A stretch of 39,672 nt of DNA from Deltaproteobacteria bacterium (GCA_016218965.1 JACRCP010000197.1:1-39672), one strand, 5' to 3'; counted from the stretch's first letter, positions 13,275 to 22,634 are shown. Made by a program: numbers and translations. The notes: generated by a model not told the origin, from the letters alone.

Positions 13275-15968
13275 TTGAAACCGCTCTACATTATCGACGC
13301 CACGTCGTACATCTACCGCGCGTTCTTCGCCATACGGCGCCTGAGCACGTCAGACGGGCGGCCCACCAACGCCATCTACGGCTTCATCTCGATGCTCTCG
13401 CGCGTCTACAAGGACTTCGACCCCGAGCGCGTTTGCCTCGTGTTTGACGCCAAGGAGAAGACCTTCAGACACAAGATGTACCCCGCATACAAGGCCACGC
13501 GCAGCGCGCCGCCCGAGGGTTTGGTCGAGCAGATCCCCGCCGTCCACGAGATCGCCAAAGCGTTTTGCGTCCCCGTCCTATCGGTCCCGGGTTTCGAGGC
13601 CGACGACGTCATCGGGACGCTCGCCGCCCGCGAGGCCGCCGCGGGCCGGGAATGCGTCATCATCACCGGCGACAAGGACCTCATGCAGCTCGTGAGCGAT
13701 CGCGTGACTCTCTACGACACCATGAAGGAGCAGCGCACCGACACCGCGGGGGTCCGCGCGCGCTTCGGGGTCGGGCCCGCGCACGTGGCCGACGTGCTGG
13801 CGCTCGCGGGGGACTCATCCGACAATATCCCGGGTGTGCGCGGGGTCGGCGAGAAAACGGCGACCGGCCTCGTGTCGAGGTACGGCCGCGTCGAGGAGAT
13901 CTACGCCGACCTCTCGCGCGTTGAAAACGTGAAACTGCGCGAAAAGCTCGAGGCATCGCGCGAAGACGCGCTTCTTTCAAAAAAGCTCGCCACGATCGTG
14001 ACGGACGTCCCGCTCGATCTGGCCGAAGACGCCCTTGCCGCGCGGCCCCCCGACCGCGAGCGCATAGAGGAGATCCTCCGCCGTTTCGAGATCACCAAGG
14101 TCCCCCTCCCGGGCCCCGCGCGGGCGCCGGAGGGACCGCGGGCCGCGGGCGCGGACAGCGCAGAGAAGAAGATCCGCGCCCTCGCGGAACGCGACTACGT
14201 CACGGTGCTCGACATGCAGGCCCTTGGCGAGGCCCTCGCGGCTGTGCGCGCGGCGGAGATTGTCTCGATTGACACTGAGACGACGTCGGTCGAACCGGTG
14301 CGCGCGGCGCTCGTCGGCGTCTCGCTTGGCGTCGGGGGTGGGCGGGCGTTCTACATCCCAATCGCGCACCTTGGGCTTGACGCGCCGCGTCAACTCCGCT
14401 GGGAGGACGTGCGCGGCCCGCTTGCGGAAGCGCTCGACAAAAAGGCCCTGGCCGCGCAGAACGCCAAGTACGACCTGATAGTGCTTTCGCGCCACGGTCT
14501 CCCGCTAAAGATCGGCGACGACACCATGATCGTTTCGTACCTTCTGGACCCCGAGGCCCAAAGCCACGGCCTTCGCGCGCTTGCCAGGCTCTACCTGAGC
14601 TACGATATCTTGAGCTTCGACGAGGTGGTCGGAAAGCGCCAAAAGGAAGGCGCGTTTGCCGATCTGCCGGTCGACATCGCGTCGCGCTACTCGTGCGAGG
14701 ATGCCGACGTGACACACAGGCTCAGGGACGCCCTCCTGCCGAAGCTCACCGGACCCCTTCTGGCGCTGTACCGCGAAGTCGAGATGCCGCTTGTGCCCAT
14801 CCTCGCCCGCATGGAGATGGCGGGCATGCGGGTGGACCCGAAGCGACTTGAGGCCCTCTCGGCCGAGCTCGGAGCTTCAATGAAACGGACCGCCGAAGAG
14901 ATCTTCGCGGCCGCCGGGACCGAGTTCAACATCGGGTCGCCGCGCCAGCTCGCCGACGTCCTTTTCAACCGCCTCGGGCTCCGCACGGTCAAAAACACCA
15001 AGACCGGCCCGTCCACCGACTCGGAGGTGCTCGAGGAGCTCGCGGCCGAGCATGAACTTCCCGGAAAGGTCCTGGCATACCGGTCGTTCCAGAAGCTCAA
15101 GGACACGTACCTCGATGCGTTCCCCGCGCTCGTCAACCGAAAAACGGGGCGTATCCACTGCAGCTTCAACCAGACGGTCACCGCCACCGGCAGACTCTCG
15201 TCTTCCCAGCCGAACCTGCAGAACATTCCCATCCGGACGCCCATCGGAAGGATGATCCGCGAGGCGTTCTGCGCCCCGGACGGGCGAACGCTCATATCGG
15301 CCGACTACTCGCAGATCGAACTCCGCGTGCTCGCACACCTATCGGGCGACAAGACGCTCTTGCGCGCGTTCGAAAACGGCGAGGATATCCATGCGCGAAC
15401 CGCGTCCGAGGTCTTTGGCGTCGAGATCGGCAGGGTAACGTCCGACCAGCGCCGGGCGGCCAAGACCATCAACTTCGGGATAGTCTACGGGATGGGCGCG
15501 TTCAGACTCGCCCGCGAGCTCGGGATCAAGCGCACCGAAGCGCAGGAGTACATCGACAGCTACTTCGCGCGGATCCCGGGCGTGCGCCGGTACCTCGACT
15601 CGATCATCTCAAATGCCCGCGCCGAGGGGTCGGTCAAAACCATCACCGGACGTGTACGCTACGTCCCGAACCTCAACTCCCGGAACCCCCAGGCCCGGCA
15701 GGGCGCCGAACGCGTCGCGACGAATACCCCCATCCAGGGGAGCGCCGCGGATATCATGAAGCTTTCGATGATCCGCCTTGACGGCACGGTTTCGCGAAAG
15801 GCCGATCTCCTCTTACAGGTCCACGACGAGCTGGTGTTCGAGGTAGACGCCCAAGACGCCGGTACTCTGGCCGCGGAGATTCGCAAAACGATGGAGACGG
15901 CCGTGTTGCTTTCGGTCCCATTAAAGGTCGACGTGGGGACGGGGAAAACCTGGGCGGATGCCCACTGA
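13275..15968 (+). CDS. polA: DNA polymerase I
   Basis: Repair and Okazaki-fragment processing polymerase, 897 aa. Start TTG 13275 is chosen because GGAGG lies six bases upstream and LKPLYIIDATSYIYRAF matches family N-termini; GTG 13239 is possible. The 5'-nuclease domain covers about residues 1-290. The 3'-5' exonuclease domain looks active: D333 and E335 in SIDTET, the D in DDTMIVSYLL, and the YSCEDADVT motif. The polymerase domain has motif A DYSQIELRVLAHLSGD (D677), the O-helix RRAAKTINFGIVYG and motif C QVHDELVFEV (D851). It is a full-length, proofreading-competent type. Confidence 0.97.
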   Translation: MKPLYIIDATSYIYRAFFAIRRLSTSDGRPTNAIYGFISMLSRVYKDFDPERVCLVFDAKEKTFRHKMYPAYKATRSAPPEGLVEQIPAVHEIAKAFCVPVLSVPGFEADDVIGTLAAREAAAGRECVIITGDKDLMQLVSDRVTLYDTMKEQRTDTAGVRARFGVGPAHVADVLALAGDSSDNIPGVRGVGEKTATGLVSRYGRVEEIYADLSRVENVKLREKLEASREDALLSKKLATIVTDVPLDLAEDALAARPPDRERIEEILRRFEITKVPLPGPARAPEGPRAAGADSAEKKIRALAERDYVTVLDMQALGEALAAVRAAEIVSIDTETTSVEPVRAALVGVSLGVGGGRAFYIPIAHLGLDAPRQLRWEDVRGPLAEALDKKALAAQNAKYDLIVLSRHGLPLKIGDDTMIVSYLLDPEAQSHGLRALARLYLSYDILSFDEVVGKRQKEGAFADLPVDIASRYSCEDADVTHRLRDALLPKLTGPLLALYREVEMPLVPILARMEMAGMRVDPKRLEALSAELGASMKRTAEEIFAAAGTEFNIGSPRQLADVLFNRLGLRTVKNTKTGPSTDSEVLEELAAEHELPGKVLAYRSFQKLKDTYLDAFPALVNRKTGRIHCSFNQTVTATGRLSSSQPNLQNIPIRTPIGRMIREAFCAPDGRTLISADYSQIELRVLAHLSGDKTLLRAFENGEDIHARTASEVFGVEIGRVTSDQRRAAKTINFGIVYGMGAFRLARELGIKRTEAQEYIDSYFARIPGVRRYLDSIISNARAEGSVKTITGRVRYVPNLNSRNPQARQGAERVATNTPIQGSAADIMKLSMIRLDGTVSRKADLLLQVHDELVFEVDAQDAGTLAAEIRKTMETAVLLSVPLKVDVGTGKTWADAH

Positions 15969-15982
15969 TGTTCGTGGCGGGT

Positions 15983-15998
15983 GGGGCGGAATCGCCCC
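15983..15998. terminator. Hairpin after polA
   Basis: GGGGCG-GAAT-CGCCCC forms a 6-bp GC stem 15 bases after the polA stop. No T tract follows, so it is at best a weak or factor-dependent terminator. Confidence 0.3.
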
Positions 15999-16047
15999 CC
16001 GGGGAAAACCCTAGAGCTTCGCAACAGAAAACCCAACAAAATCGGAC

Positions 16048-16076
16048 TTGACAACGTATGTTAACAGATGTAGCAT
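16048..16076 (+). promoter_or_regulatory. Sigma-70-like promoter of the ATP-grasp gene
   Basis: -35 TTGACA (16048-16053), 17-bp spacer, -10 TAGCAT (16071-16076). Expected start near 16083; leader about 30 bases. The surrounding bases are AT-rich for this genome. Confidence 0.65.
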
Positions 16077-16097
16077 TACGTTGCGTTGCTGTTAACT
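16059..16097 (+). promoter_or_regulatory. GTTAAC inverted boxes over the promoter (candidate operator)
   Basis: TGTTAACAG (16059-16067) lies in the -35/-10 spacer and CTGTTAACT (16089-16097) lies just past the predicted start site. They are inverted copies whose centres are 30 bp apart (three helical turns), a spacing that would suit a dimeric or looped repressor. No matching regulator gene is in the window. Confidence 0.4.
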
Positions 16098-16113
16098 CGG
16101 CCGTGGAGACGCC

Positions 16114-17187
16114 ATGAAAAAGGTCATTTTGCTCTACAACGACTATCTTGAAATCTACAGCCGGCTTGAGGCCTGCCCGGGCGAGCTCGAGGAGGTATTC
16201 AGTGCCGTCGAAGCCATCCAGGAATCTCTCGAAAACCTAGACTTCGACGTAGTCCCCGTTTCGAGCACCAAGCTCAACATGGAGCTTCTGGCCTTGCTCA
16301 AGAAAAACAGGCACCTCCCGGTGTTCAACCTGTGCGAGTCCCTCGAGGGCGACAGCGAAAAGGAAAAGATACTGCCGGAGTTCATGGAAAAACACGGGAT
16401 TGTCTATACCGGGAGCGGGCCGGGCGCCATCGAAACCTGCCTGGACAAGTTCGCCGTCAAAAAGGTCTTCCAAAGGCACGGGATTCCTACGCCCGGGGCA
16501 TCGCTCATCAAGAGCGCCGTCAGAAATGGGCATTTCAGGAACATCAACTTCCCGCTGATAATCAAGCCGGTCCACGAGGACGCATCCATAGGGATCGCCC
16601 CGGCATCGGTCGTCCAAAACGAAAGAGATGCTCTCGACAGGGCCAGGTACCTGATCCGGGAGCTCGAGCAGCCCGCGATGGCCGAGGAGTTCATCGAGGG
16701 CCGCGAGATCTCGGTCGCCGTGTGGGGCAATTTCCCGCCCACACCGGTCGAGTCCTCGGAAATAGACTTTTCCGAACTCCCCCCGGAACTTCCAAAGATT
16801 GTCACCTACAACTCGAAATGGAACAAGGAATCCCCGGAATACTGCGGCACCAAGCCCATCTGCCCCGCCAGGATTGACGAAGACCTCAAGGCCCGCGTGT
16901 TCGACATCGCGGTCCGGGCGTTTGCAGCCACGGGCTGTCGGGACTACGGGCGCGTGGACATGCGCGTATCCAAGGCCGGCCAGCCCTATGTGGTGGACGT
17001 GAACCCCAACCCCGACCTCTCACCCGACGCCGGGTTTTTCCGCTCGGTATCGTCCAAAGGCCTCGATTTCACGCAGATGGTCGGCAAGATTATGGGCTTT
17101 GCCGAGGAGCGCGCCGAGCGGGCTGTTGGCGCCCGCGCCCCCGTGACCAAGCCCGCCGTCAAAAAGGCCGTTGCCGTGCGGAACTGA
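16114..17187 (+). CDS. ATP-grasp ligase related to D-Ala-D-Ala ligases
   Basis: 357 aa. N-terminal half: a Rossmann-type pre-ATP-grasp domain (VFNLCESLEGDSEKEKILPEF, then YTGSGPGAIETCLDKFAVK, the Ddl-like GxGxxA...DK segment). ATP-grasp core: FPLIIKPVHEDASIGI binds ATP, MAEEFIEGREISVAVWG follows, and RVDMRV...PYVVDVNPNPDLSPD supplies the metal-binding acidic and Asn residues. The order matches D-alanine ligase family enzymes, but the substrate-binding residues differ enough that a peptidoglycan Ddl role is not safe. It is a lone gene with its own promoter and candidate operator. It could form a dipeptide or amino-acid conjugate; substrate not predictable. Confidence 0.75.
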   Translation: MKKVILLYNDYLEIYSRLEACPGELEEVFSAVEAIQESLENLDFDVVPVSSTKLNMELLALLKKNRHLPVFNLCESLEGDSEKEKILPEFMEKHGIVYTGSGPGAIETCLDKFAVKKVFQRHGIPTPGASLIKSAVRNGHFRNINFPLIIKPVHEDASIGIAPASVVQNERDALDRARYLIRELEQPAMAEEFIEGREISVAVWGNFPPTPVESSEIDFSELPPELPKIVTYNSKWNKESPEYCGTKPICPARIDEDLKARVFDIAVRAFAATGCRDYGRVDMRVSKAGQPYVVDVNPNPDLSPDAGFFRSVSSKGLDFTQMVGKIMGFAEERAERAVGARAPVTKPAVKKAVAVRN

Positions 17188-17203
17188 CCGCGTTCCGAAA
17201 AAC

Positions 17204-17255
17204 CGCCTTTGCGCCCTTTGTGCCTTCGCCTCGCACTCAGCGCTCAGCACTTTTT
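17204..17255 (+). repeat. Degenerate CTTTG/CAGC periodic repeat
   Basis: A tract of CCTTTGC/CCCTTTG-like units followed by heptads TCGCACT, CAGCGCT, CAGCACT and then a T run. It resembles the 7-bp periodic tracts at the pseudopilin genes, with different unit sequence. It lies between the ATP-grasp gene and the lipoprotein promoter and is not coding. Confidence 0.45.
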
Positions 17256-17274
17256 TTAGCCTGTGTTTAGCCTG

Positions 17275-17303
17275 TTGCATCTTCGGCAGCCGTGGCATAG
17301 AAT
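17275..17303 (+). promoter_or_regulatory. Sigma-70-like promoter, near-leaderless
   Basis: -35 TTGCAT (17275-17280), 17-bp spacer, -10 TAGAAT (17298-17303). The ATG at 17314 lies 10 bases after the -10, so the leader would be only about 0 to 4 bases. There is no room for a Shine-Dalgarno. Confidence 0.55.
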
Positions 17304-17313
17304 TTCCGCCGGA

Positions 17314-18630
17314 ATGAAAAACAGGCCAAAAACCTTCGTCGTTCTTGTCGCTTCCGTGGCGTGGGCCTACGCGTGCTCGGGCGGTGAGGGGACCGGGACG
17401 CCGGCGGACGTAGGCGGCGGCCGAAAGGTCTGCCGCGGCGACTCGGAGTGTCCGCCTGGACAGAAGTGCCAGGGCGGTTACTGCGCCGAGCCGTCAAACG
17501 CCCAGTGTACGTCCAACTCCGACTGCGGCGGAGGCATCTGCGGCCTCATCACCAATACCTGCACACCAGGAAGCGTCGATGCGGGCGACGCGTCGTTGCC
17601 TGCCGACGCCGGGACCGACGTTGAAGAGGCCCCCGACGGCGGCGAAGACGCAGGGGCGGGTGATGCGGGGTTCGACAGCTCCCTGAACTCGGGCCCAGTC
17701 GAGGACTCCGCCTATGATGCGGGGATGCCCGAAGACGTGGGGGGCGAAATCGACGGCAGCGCGGGTTTCGACGCCGGCCTCCCGGGCCCGTGCACAAGGA
17801 TCTGCGATTGTCCTCAGGGATACTACTGCGACATGAACAGCCTGCAATGCGCGCAGGCGGCCACGCGGCGGTTCTATTGCTGCGAAAAGTACGGGTGCCC
17901 GACCGGCCACACCTGCGAGCACATCGCCGGAACGCTCGGTTTCTGCCCCGCGACAAACGGGAGGTGTTCTTCGACCTGCGACTGCCCGCAAGGCTACGTC
18001 TGTACCGGCGGCCGGTGCAGCAAAGGCGCCCAGCCTGTGTATTGCTGCACCAGACTCGGATGCCCCAAGAACGCGGGTTGCGAAGACCCCTACGGCCAGC
18101 AGTCGATGTGCCCGGACCAAACAGGATGGGAGTGCACGAACAACTGCGATTGCATGCAGCAGCACGTCGAATGCACTCCCGAACACAAGTGCCTCGCCAA
18201 CGACCAGGCGACGCACTGCTGCGACCTCCCGAACTGCACGAGCGGCTCCGAGTGCGTCAAGGCCGACGGCCTAACCTTGGATGTCTGCGGCCAGTGCGGC
18301 AACGACTGCGACTGCCCGCAAGGCTACCCGTGCATGGGCAACGAGTGCATCATGGCGTTTCAATCGCCTTTCTACTGTTGCGAAAAGCCCGACTGTCCCG
18401 CGGGGCAGGATTGCACCGACCGGAACGACAACATGGGTTCCTGCCCAGGCGCGCCGGGACAGTGCTTCACGGATTGCGACTGCCCCCAGGGTTTCACATG
18501 CAAGGCGGGGACGTGTGACGAGGACATTACGTTGCCGGCGTACTGCTGCGACCGGCCAAACTGCCCGGAGTACGATGCCTGCACCGACAAGTGGGGAAAC
18601 CCCGGCAAATGTCCCAAAATCGAGATCTGA
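17314..18630 (+). CDS. Lipoprotein with five tandem 12-Cys repeats
   Basis: 438 aa with lipobox AYAC near residue 21. Residues 40-90 carry two CxxDxxCPxGxxCxxGxC-like units. A D/A/G-rich linker (about 90-158) leads to five repeats beginning at residues 160, 218, 274, 328 and 384, a period of 54-58. The unit is C-x3-CDCPQGY-x-C-x4-C-x7-YCC-x4-CP-x-G-x2-C-x9-CP, though the third copy has CDCMQQHVEC in place of CDCPQGYxC. The protein is cysteine-rich enough that it must be oxidised outside the cytoplasm. I know no named family with this unit; an extracellular scaffold or adhesin, or a metal- or peptide-binding protein, are possibilities. It is preceded by a near-leaderless promoter. Confidence 0.8.
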   Translation: MKNRPKTFVVLVASVAWAYACSGGEGTGTPADVGGGRKVCRGDSECPPGQKCQGGYCAEPSNAQCTSNSDCGGGICGLITNTCTPGSVDAGDASLPADAGTDVEEAPDGGEDAGAGDAGFDSSLNSGPVEDSAYDAGMPEDVGGEIDGSAGFDAGLPGPCTRICDCPQGYYCDMNSLQCAQAATRRFYCCEKYGCPTGHTCEHIAGTLGFCPATNGRCSSTCDCPQGYVCTGGRCSKGAQPVYCCTRLGCPKNAGCEDPYGQQSMCPDQTGWECTNNCDCMQQHVECTPEHKCLANDQATHCCDLPNCTSGSECVKADGLTLDVCGQCGNDCDCPQGYPCMGNECIMAFQSPFYCCEKPDCPAGQDCTDRNDNMGSCPGAPGQCFTDCDCPQGFTCKAGTCDEDITLPAYCCDRPNCPEYDACTDKWGNPGKCPKIEI

Positions 18631-18635
18631 CACCG

Positions 18636-18650
18636 CGCCCCGCCGGGGCG
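18636..18650. terminator. GC hairpin after the Cys-repeat lipoprotein
   Basis: A short perfect stem CGCCCC-GCC-GGGGCG, six bases past the stop, without a clear T tract. It lies directly before the left parS-like site. Terminator role is suggested by position only. Confidence 0.3.
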
Positions 18651-18656
18651 GCGCCC

Positions 18657-18672
18657 CGTTTCACGTGAAACA
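18657..18672. promoter_or_regulatory. parS: parS-like centromere site, left of mnmG
   Basis: CGTTTCACGTGAAACA matches the bacterial parS consensus TGTTTCACGTGAAACA at 15 of 16 positions; the central 14 bases are a perfect palindrome. ParB binds such sites near replication origins to load the segregation complex. It lies 72 bp before the mnmG start. Confidence 0.85.
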
Positions 18673-18743
18673 GGTAACGGGGAATCCAAAACGCGGGCAA
18701 TCCCAATGCTGGAACCGCGGCGGGCACGGAGAGGTCGAACGGT

Positions 18744-20618
18744 TTGGAAGACACTTTTGACATCGCCGTAGTCGGCGCAGGCCATGCCGGCTGCGAGGCG
18801 GCCCTGGCGGCGGCCCATCTGGGATGTTCGGTCCTTCTGGTGACGCTCGACCTCGGGAAGGTCGCGACCATGTCGTGCAACCCCGCCGTCGGAGGGATTG
18901 GCAAGGGCCACATTGTCAAAGAGATTGACGCGCTCGGCGGCGCCATGGGCCTTGCCGCAGACCACGCGGGCATCCAGTTCCGGCTACTCAATCGTTCGAA
19001 GGGCCCGGCTGTGCGCGGCACCCGCTGCCAGGCCGACATGAAGGAATACTCGGATTACATGGCCGGCCTTCTTGTGAAGAACCCGGGCATTGCGCTTGCG
19101 GCCGGAGAGGTCACGAACATCTCGCTGCGCGGGGTTGGCTTCGAACTCGAACTCGCGCCCATGGCGGGCGCTCGCGCCGCCGGTGCGCCTGCCCCTTCGG
19201 GTCGGCTCCTTGCCAGGACGGTTGTCGTGACCACAGGGACTTTTCTCGACGGCCTGATGCATACCGGGCTTCAAAACCGGCCCGGCGGCCGCCTGGGCGA
19301 CCCCGCGAGCAGGTGGCTCCCGGCCGGACTGCGGGCGCTCGGGTTCGAACTCGGCAGGCTCAAGACCGGGACCTGCCCGCGGCTGGACGGCTCGACCATC
19401 GATTTCGACGCGATGCGGAGACAAGACGGCGAAGACCCGCCGCCAATGTTCTCGTTCCTCTCGGTCGAGCCGCAGCTTCCCCAACGTCCCTGCCATCTGA
19501 CTTCGACAACCCCGGCAACCCACACCGCCGTCCGAAAGGGCCTGGACCGTTCGCCGCTTTTCTGCGGAATCATCAAGGGCCGCGGTCCCCGTTACTGCCC
19601 TTCCATCGAAGACAAGGTCGTGCGATTCCCCGGCCGTGACCGCCACGTTGTGTTCGTCGAGCCCGAAGGCCTCGGGACGGACGAATACTATCCCAACGGG
19701 ATCTCCACGAGCCTCCCCGAAGACGTCCAGATAGAGATGGTCCACACTATCCCGGGGCTCGAAAACGCAAAGATCCTCAGGTTTGGGTATGCGGTGGAAT
19801 ACGATTTCGTGTTTCCGACCCAACTATTCGCGTCCCTGATGGCGAAAATCGCGCCGGGCCTTTTCCTTGCCGGACAGATAAACGGCACCAGCGGCTACGA
19901 GGAGGCGGCGGGGCAGGGGCTCATGGCGGGGTTGAACGCCGCACGTTTCGTGCGCGGCGAGCCGCCGGTGATCTTGCGGCGCGATCAGGCATACATCGGC
20001 GTGATGATCGACGACCTCGTGACTGCCGGCACGACCGAGCCATACCGCATGTTCACCTCACGCGCCGAACACAGGATGTCACTTCGCGAGGACAACGCCG
20101 ACGTCCGGCTCACGCCGCTGGGCCGGCAGATAGACCTGGTCGACGACGCCCGCTGGGACGCATTCAACGAAAAGGCCGAAAGGGTGCGCGCCGTTCAGGC
20201 CCGCCTCCGGACGCAACGCGTTCCGGACGGAATCGGGACCGTCCCGGCCTACGACCTCCTCCGCCGCCCCGGCGTCCGCTACCGTGATGTCTGCGGCCCC
20301 GCCATGGAATCGTCGGGGAACTCGACCCTCGATCGGGCTGTGGAAAACGCTGTCGAGATCCTGGTGAAATTCGAGGGCTACATCGAACGCGAGCGCCAAA
20401 GGGCGGGCAAAATCGCCGACATGGACGGCGTGGCCATTCCCGAGCTTCTGGACTACAAGTCTGTCCCCGGCCTCTCGCGCGAGGTTGTCGAAAAGCTCTC
20501 AGCGATCCGTCCGGCAACCCTCGGTCAGGCGGCCAGGATCCCAGGGATGACGCCCGCCGCTGTCTCGATGGTTGCGATATTCCTGGCCCGGATTCGGAGT
20601 GTTTCACGTGAAACCTAG
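18744..20618 (+). CDS. mnmG: tRNA uridine-5-carboxymethylaminomethyl synthesis enzyme MnmG (GidA)
   Basis: FAD-dependent protein that, with MnmE, installs the cmnm5 modification at U34 of certain tRNAs. 624 aa. The FAD-binding [16 protein letters not shown] near the N-terminus, the [23 protein letters not shown] segment, [16 protein letters not shown] and the later [17 protein letters not shown] are family hallmarks. The start is TTG 18744 (GAGAGGT upstream). It is flanked by parS-like sites, the second inside its last codons, and rsmG begins before its stop. MnmG-RsmG next to the origin is a very common arrangement. Confidence 0.96.
   Translation: MEDTFDIAVVGAGHAGCEAALAAAHLGCSVLLVTLDLGKVATMSCNPAVGGIGKGHIVKEIDALGGAMGLAADHAGIQFRLLNRSKGPAVRGTRCQADMKEYSDYMAGLLVKNPGIALAAGEVTNISLRGVGFELELAPMAGARAAGAPAPSGRLLARTVVVTTGTFLDGLMHTGLQNRPGGRLGDPASRWLPAGLRALGFELGRLKTGTCPRLDGSTIDFDAMRRQDGEDPPPMFSFLSVEPQLPQRPCHLTSTTPATHTAVRKGLDRSPLFCGIIKGRGPRYCPSIEDKVVRFPGRDRHVVFVEPEGLGTDEYYPNGISTSLPEDVQIEMVHTIPGLENAKILRFGYAVEYDFVFPTQLFASLMAKIAPGLFLAGQINGTSGYEEAAGQGLMAGLNAARFVRGEPPVILRRDQAYIGVMIDDLVTAGTTEPYRMFTSRAEHRMSLREDNADVRLTPLGRQIDLVDDARWDAFNEKAERVRAVQARLRTQRVPDGIGTVPAYDLLRRPGVRYRDVCGPAMESSGNSTLDRAVENAVEILVKFEGYIERERQRAGKIADMDGVAIPELLDYKSVPGLSREVVEKLSAIRPATLGQAARIPGMTPAAVSMVAIFLARIRSVSRET
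20600..20615. promoter_or_regulatory. parS: parS-like centromere site at the mnmG/rsmG junction
   Basis: TGTTTCACGTGAAACC matches the parS consensus at 15 of 16 positions and again contains the perfect 14-base palindrome. It is inside coding sequence: it spells the last residues of MnmG and contains the GTG start (20608) of rsmG. Confidence 0.85.
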
Positions 20619-21261
20619 GCAACTTATTGAAAATATTAAGGAAATGGCTGGGCGCGCCCGCTTCGAGACCCTCAATCCGTTGATCGGGCCGATCCGCGCG
20701 CATGCCGAAACCCTTGCGGAATGGTCGGTGGTGTTCAATCTTACCGGCCCCGGGACCGACGAGCAGGCCGCCGAGTCGCTCTATTTCGACTCGCTCATCG
20801 TCGCCGGTCATCTCGCGAAGGCCCTGGCGGGGTGCGTCCGGATCGACGATGTAGGTTCGGGCGCGGGGTTCCCCGCCCTTTTCCTTCCTCCGCTTTTTGC
20901 CGCAGAGGTATCGTTCGTCCTGCACGAGGCACGCCGGAAGAAGGCAAGCTTTTTGAGATTCGCGGCGCGCTCGATGGGGCTTGCAAACGTCGTGGTGTCC
21001 AACCGGCGCGTGGAAGCGGGTTCGTTTGCGTCCGACGCGGTCCTCTCGCGAGCAACACTCCCCCCGAAAGACTGGCTTGCGCTTGCGGCAACACTCATCC
21101 GGCCGGGCGGGCGGGCGGTCCTCCTGAAAACCGGCCACGGCGGCGCCGGCGGGATCGTGACCCCAAAAAACCTCGTTCATGAAAGCACTTTCGAGTACAC
21201 CCTCCCCCTCTCGGGCAGGGAGCGCGCGGCTGTGGTATACGTCAGCCGGGCGACCCGTTGA
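20608..21261 (+). CDS. rsmG: 16S rRNA (guanine-527-N7) methyltransferase RsmG (GidB)
   Basis: 217 aa. SAM-dependent methyltransferase of the 530 loop of 16S r[18 protein letters not shown] is the SAM-binding motif I. The [19 protein letters not shown] part corresponds to the conserved VLLEs...KKv.FL segment. Start GTG 20608 has GGAG at 20596-20599, and the gene overlaps mnmG by 11 bases. Upstream GTG 20599 is an alternative. It precedes the CCA gene, not parA/parB as in many genomes. Confidence 0.9.
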   Translation: MKPRQLIENIKEMAGRARFETLNPLIGPIRAHAETLAEWSVVFNLTGPGTDEQAAESLYFDSLIVAGHLAKALAGCVRIDDVGSGAGFPALFLPPLFAAEVSFVLHEARRKKASFLRFAARSMGLANVVVSNRRVEAGSFASDAVLSRATLPPKDWLALAATLIRPGGRAVLLKTGHGGAGGIVTPKNLVHESTFEYTLPLSGRERAAVVYVSRATR

Positions 21262-21278
21262 CGGCCGCGGAGATTCGG

Positions 21279-22625
21279 ATGACCCGGGTCCTTGCCAAAA
21301 AAGTGCCTGCATATGTCAGATCGCTGGTCAAATTCCTTTGGCGTCACGGGATCATCGCGTACCCCGTCGGGGGCGGCGTTCGCGACCTTCTTTTGGGACG
21401 TGACGCCCCGGAGTGGGATCTCGCCGCTTCGGCCTCTCCCGACACGCTGATGTCCGCGCTCCCCAAGACCGTCCCCACGGGCCTGAAACACGGCACCGTG
21501 ACGGCGCTCTGGGAGAAGCGCTCGCTCGAGATCACCTCGTTTCGGACCGAGTCGGCGTACTCCGACGGCCGCCGCCCCGACGAAGTTCGTTTCGGCGTCA
21601 CGTTGGAAGAAGATCTCTCGCGCCGCGACTTTACCATCAATGCGATGGCAATCGACCTTCGGGCCGGCCGGATCGTGGATCCGTTTGGCGGCCGACGGGA
21701 TCTTGCACGCCGGCTCATCCGTTGCGTTGGCGATCCGCGCCTGCGTTTTTCCGAGGACGGCCTGCGCCCGCTCCGGGCGATCCGGTTCGCCACCGTCCTG
21801 GGCTTTGCGATCCACCCCGCCACACGCCGGGCCATCCAAAAAACGATCGAAATATTAAAAAAGGTCTCGGCCGAGCGCGTGCGCGACGAGATCCAAAAGA
21901 TGCTTCTGGCGCCGCGCCCGTCGCGGGGTTTCGAAATCATGCGGCGCACCGGCCTCCTCTTCGAGGTGCTGCCGGAGGTCCTTGAAGGCGCAGGCGTACG
22001 CCAGAACCGCTGGCACCGCCATGACGTGTACCGCCACGGATTGCGGGCGCTCGACGAGTCGAAGGGACCGCCACTGCTTCGGCTCGCGGTCCTCCTGCAC
22101 GACGTCGCAAAGCCGCGTTGCATCGGCGGCGAGGGGCCCGACCACACTTTCTACGGCCACGACAAGGCGTCGGCCGCTATGGCTGAAGAGATTCTGATGC
22201 GCCTCAGATTTTCAAAAAGGGAGACCGAGACGGTTTCTTCCCTCATCGCGCACCATATGTATTTTTACTCGCCCGAGTGGAGGGACGGCACGGTACGCAG
22301 GTTCGTGTCGCGGGTCGGACCGGACCTCGTGCCGCAGATCCTCGAACTCCAGCGCGCAGACATCATCGCGCACGGGGTGGGCAAAAAGGCGGCGCTTGCG
22401 CGTCTCGAAATGCTCGCCCGCAGGATCGAGGTCCTGTCGCGCAAGACAATGGCCCTCAAAACAACCGACCTCGCAGTCAACGGAAACAACGTCATGCGCG
22501 CGCTTCGGATCGGCCCCGGGCCGCGCGTGGGGGCGGTCCTTTCGGGCCTCCTCGATCGCGTCATGGACAACCCGTCTCTGAACACCCGCAAGGCCCTGCT
22601 CGACCTGATCCGAAAGGAGAGGTAG
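21279..22625 (+). CDS. CCA tRNA nucleotidyltransferase / poly(A) polymerase family, with HD domain
   Basis: 448 aa from ATG 21279, which has GGAG just upstream; TTG 21258, overlapping the rsmG stop, is possible. N-terminal nucleotidyltransferase: PVGGGVRDLLLGRDAPEWDLAAS with the DxD-type catalytic pair, SRRDFTINAMA, PLRAIRFA. The middle has the neck motif (EIMRRTGLLFEVLPE), and the HD domain has LLHDVAKP, HDKAS and ADIIAHG. Class II CCA enzymes and poly(A) polymerases share this layout and cannot be told apart by eye; the HD domain suggests a CCA-adding enzyme with phosphohydrolase ability. Confidence 0.85.
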   Translation: MTRVLAKKVPAYVRSLVKFLWRHGIIAYPVGGGVRDLLLGRDAPEWDLAASASPDTLMSALPKTVPTGLKHGTVTALWEKRSLEITSFRTESAYSDGRRPDEVRFGVTLEEDLSRRDFTINAMAIDLRAGRIVDPFGGRRDLARRLIRCVGDPRLRFSEDGLRPLRAIRFATVLGFAIHPATRRAIQKTIEILKKVSAERVRDEIQKMLLAPRPSRGFEIMRRTGLLFEVLPEVLEGAGVRQNRWHRHDVYRHGLRALDESKGPPLLRLAVLLHDVAKPRCIGGEGPDHTFYGHDKASAAMAEEILMRLRFSKRETETVSSLIAHHMYFYSPEWRDGTVRRFVSRVGPDLVPQILELQRADIIAHGVGKKAALARLEMLARRIEVLSRKTMALKTTDLAVNGNNVMRALRIGPGPRVGAVLSGLLDRVMDNPSLNTRKALLDLIRKER

Positions 22626-22634
22626 CCAACGCGC

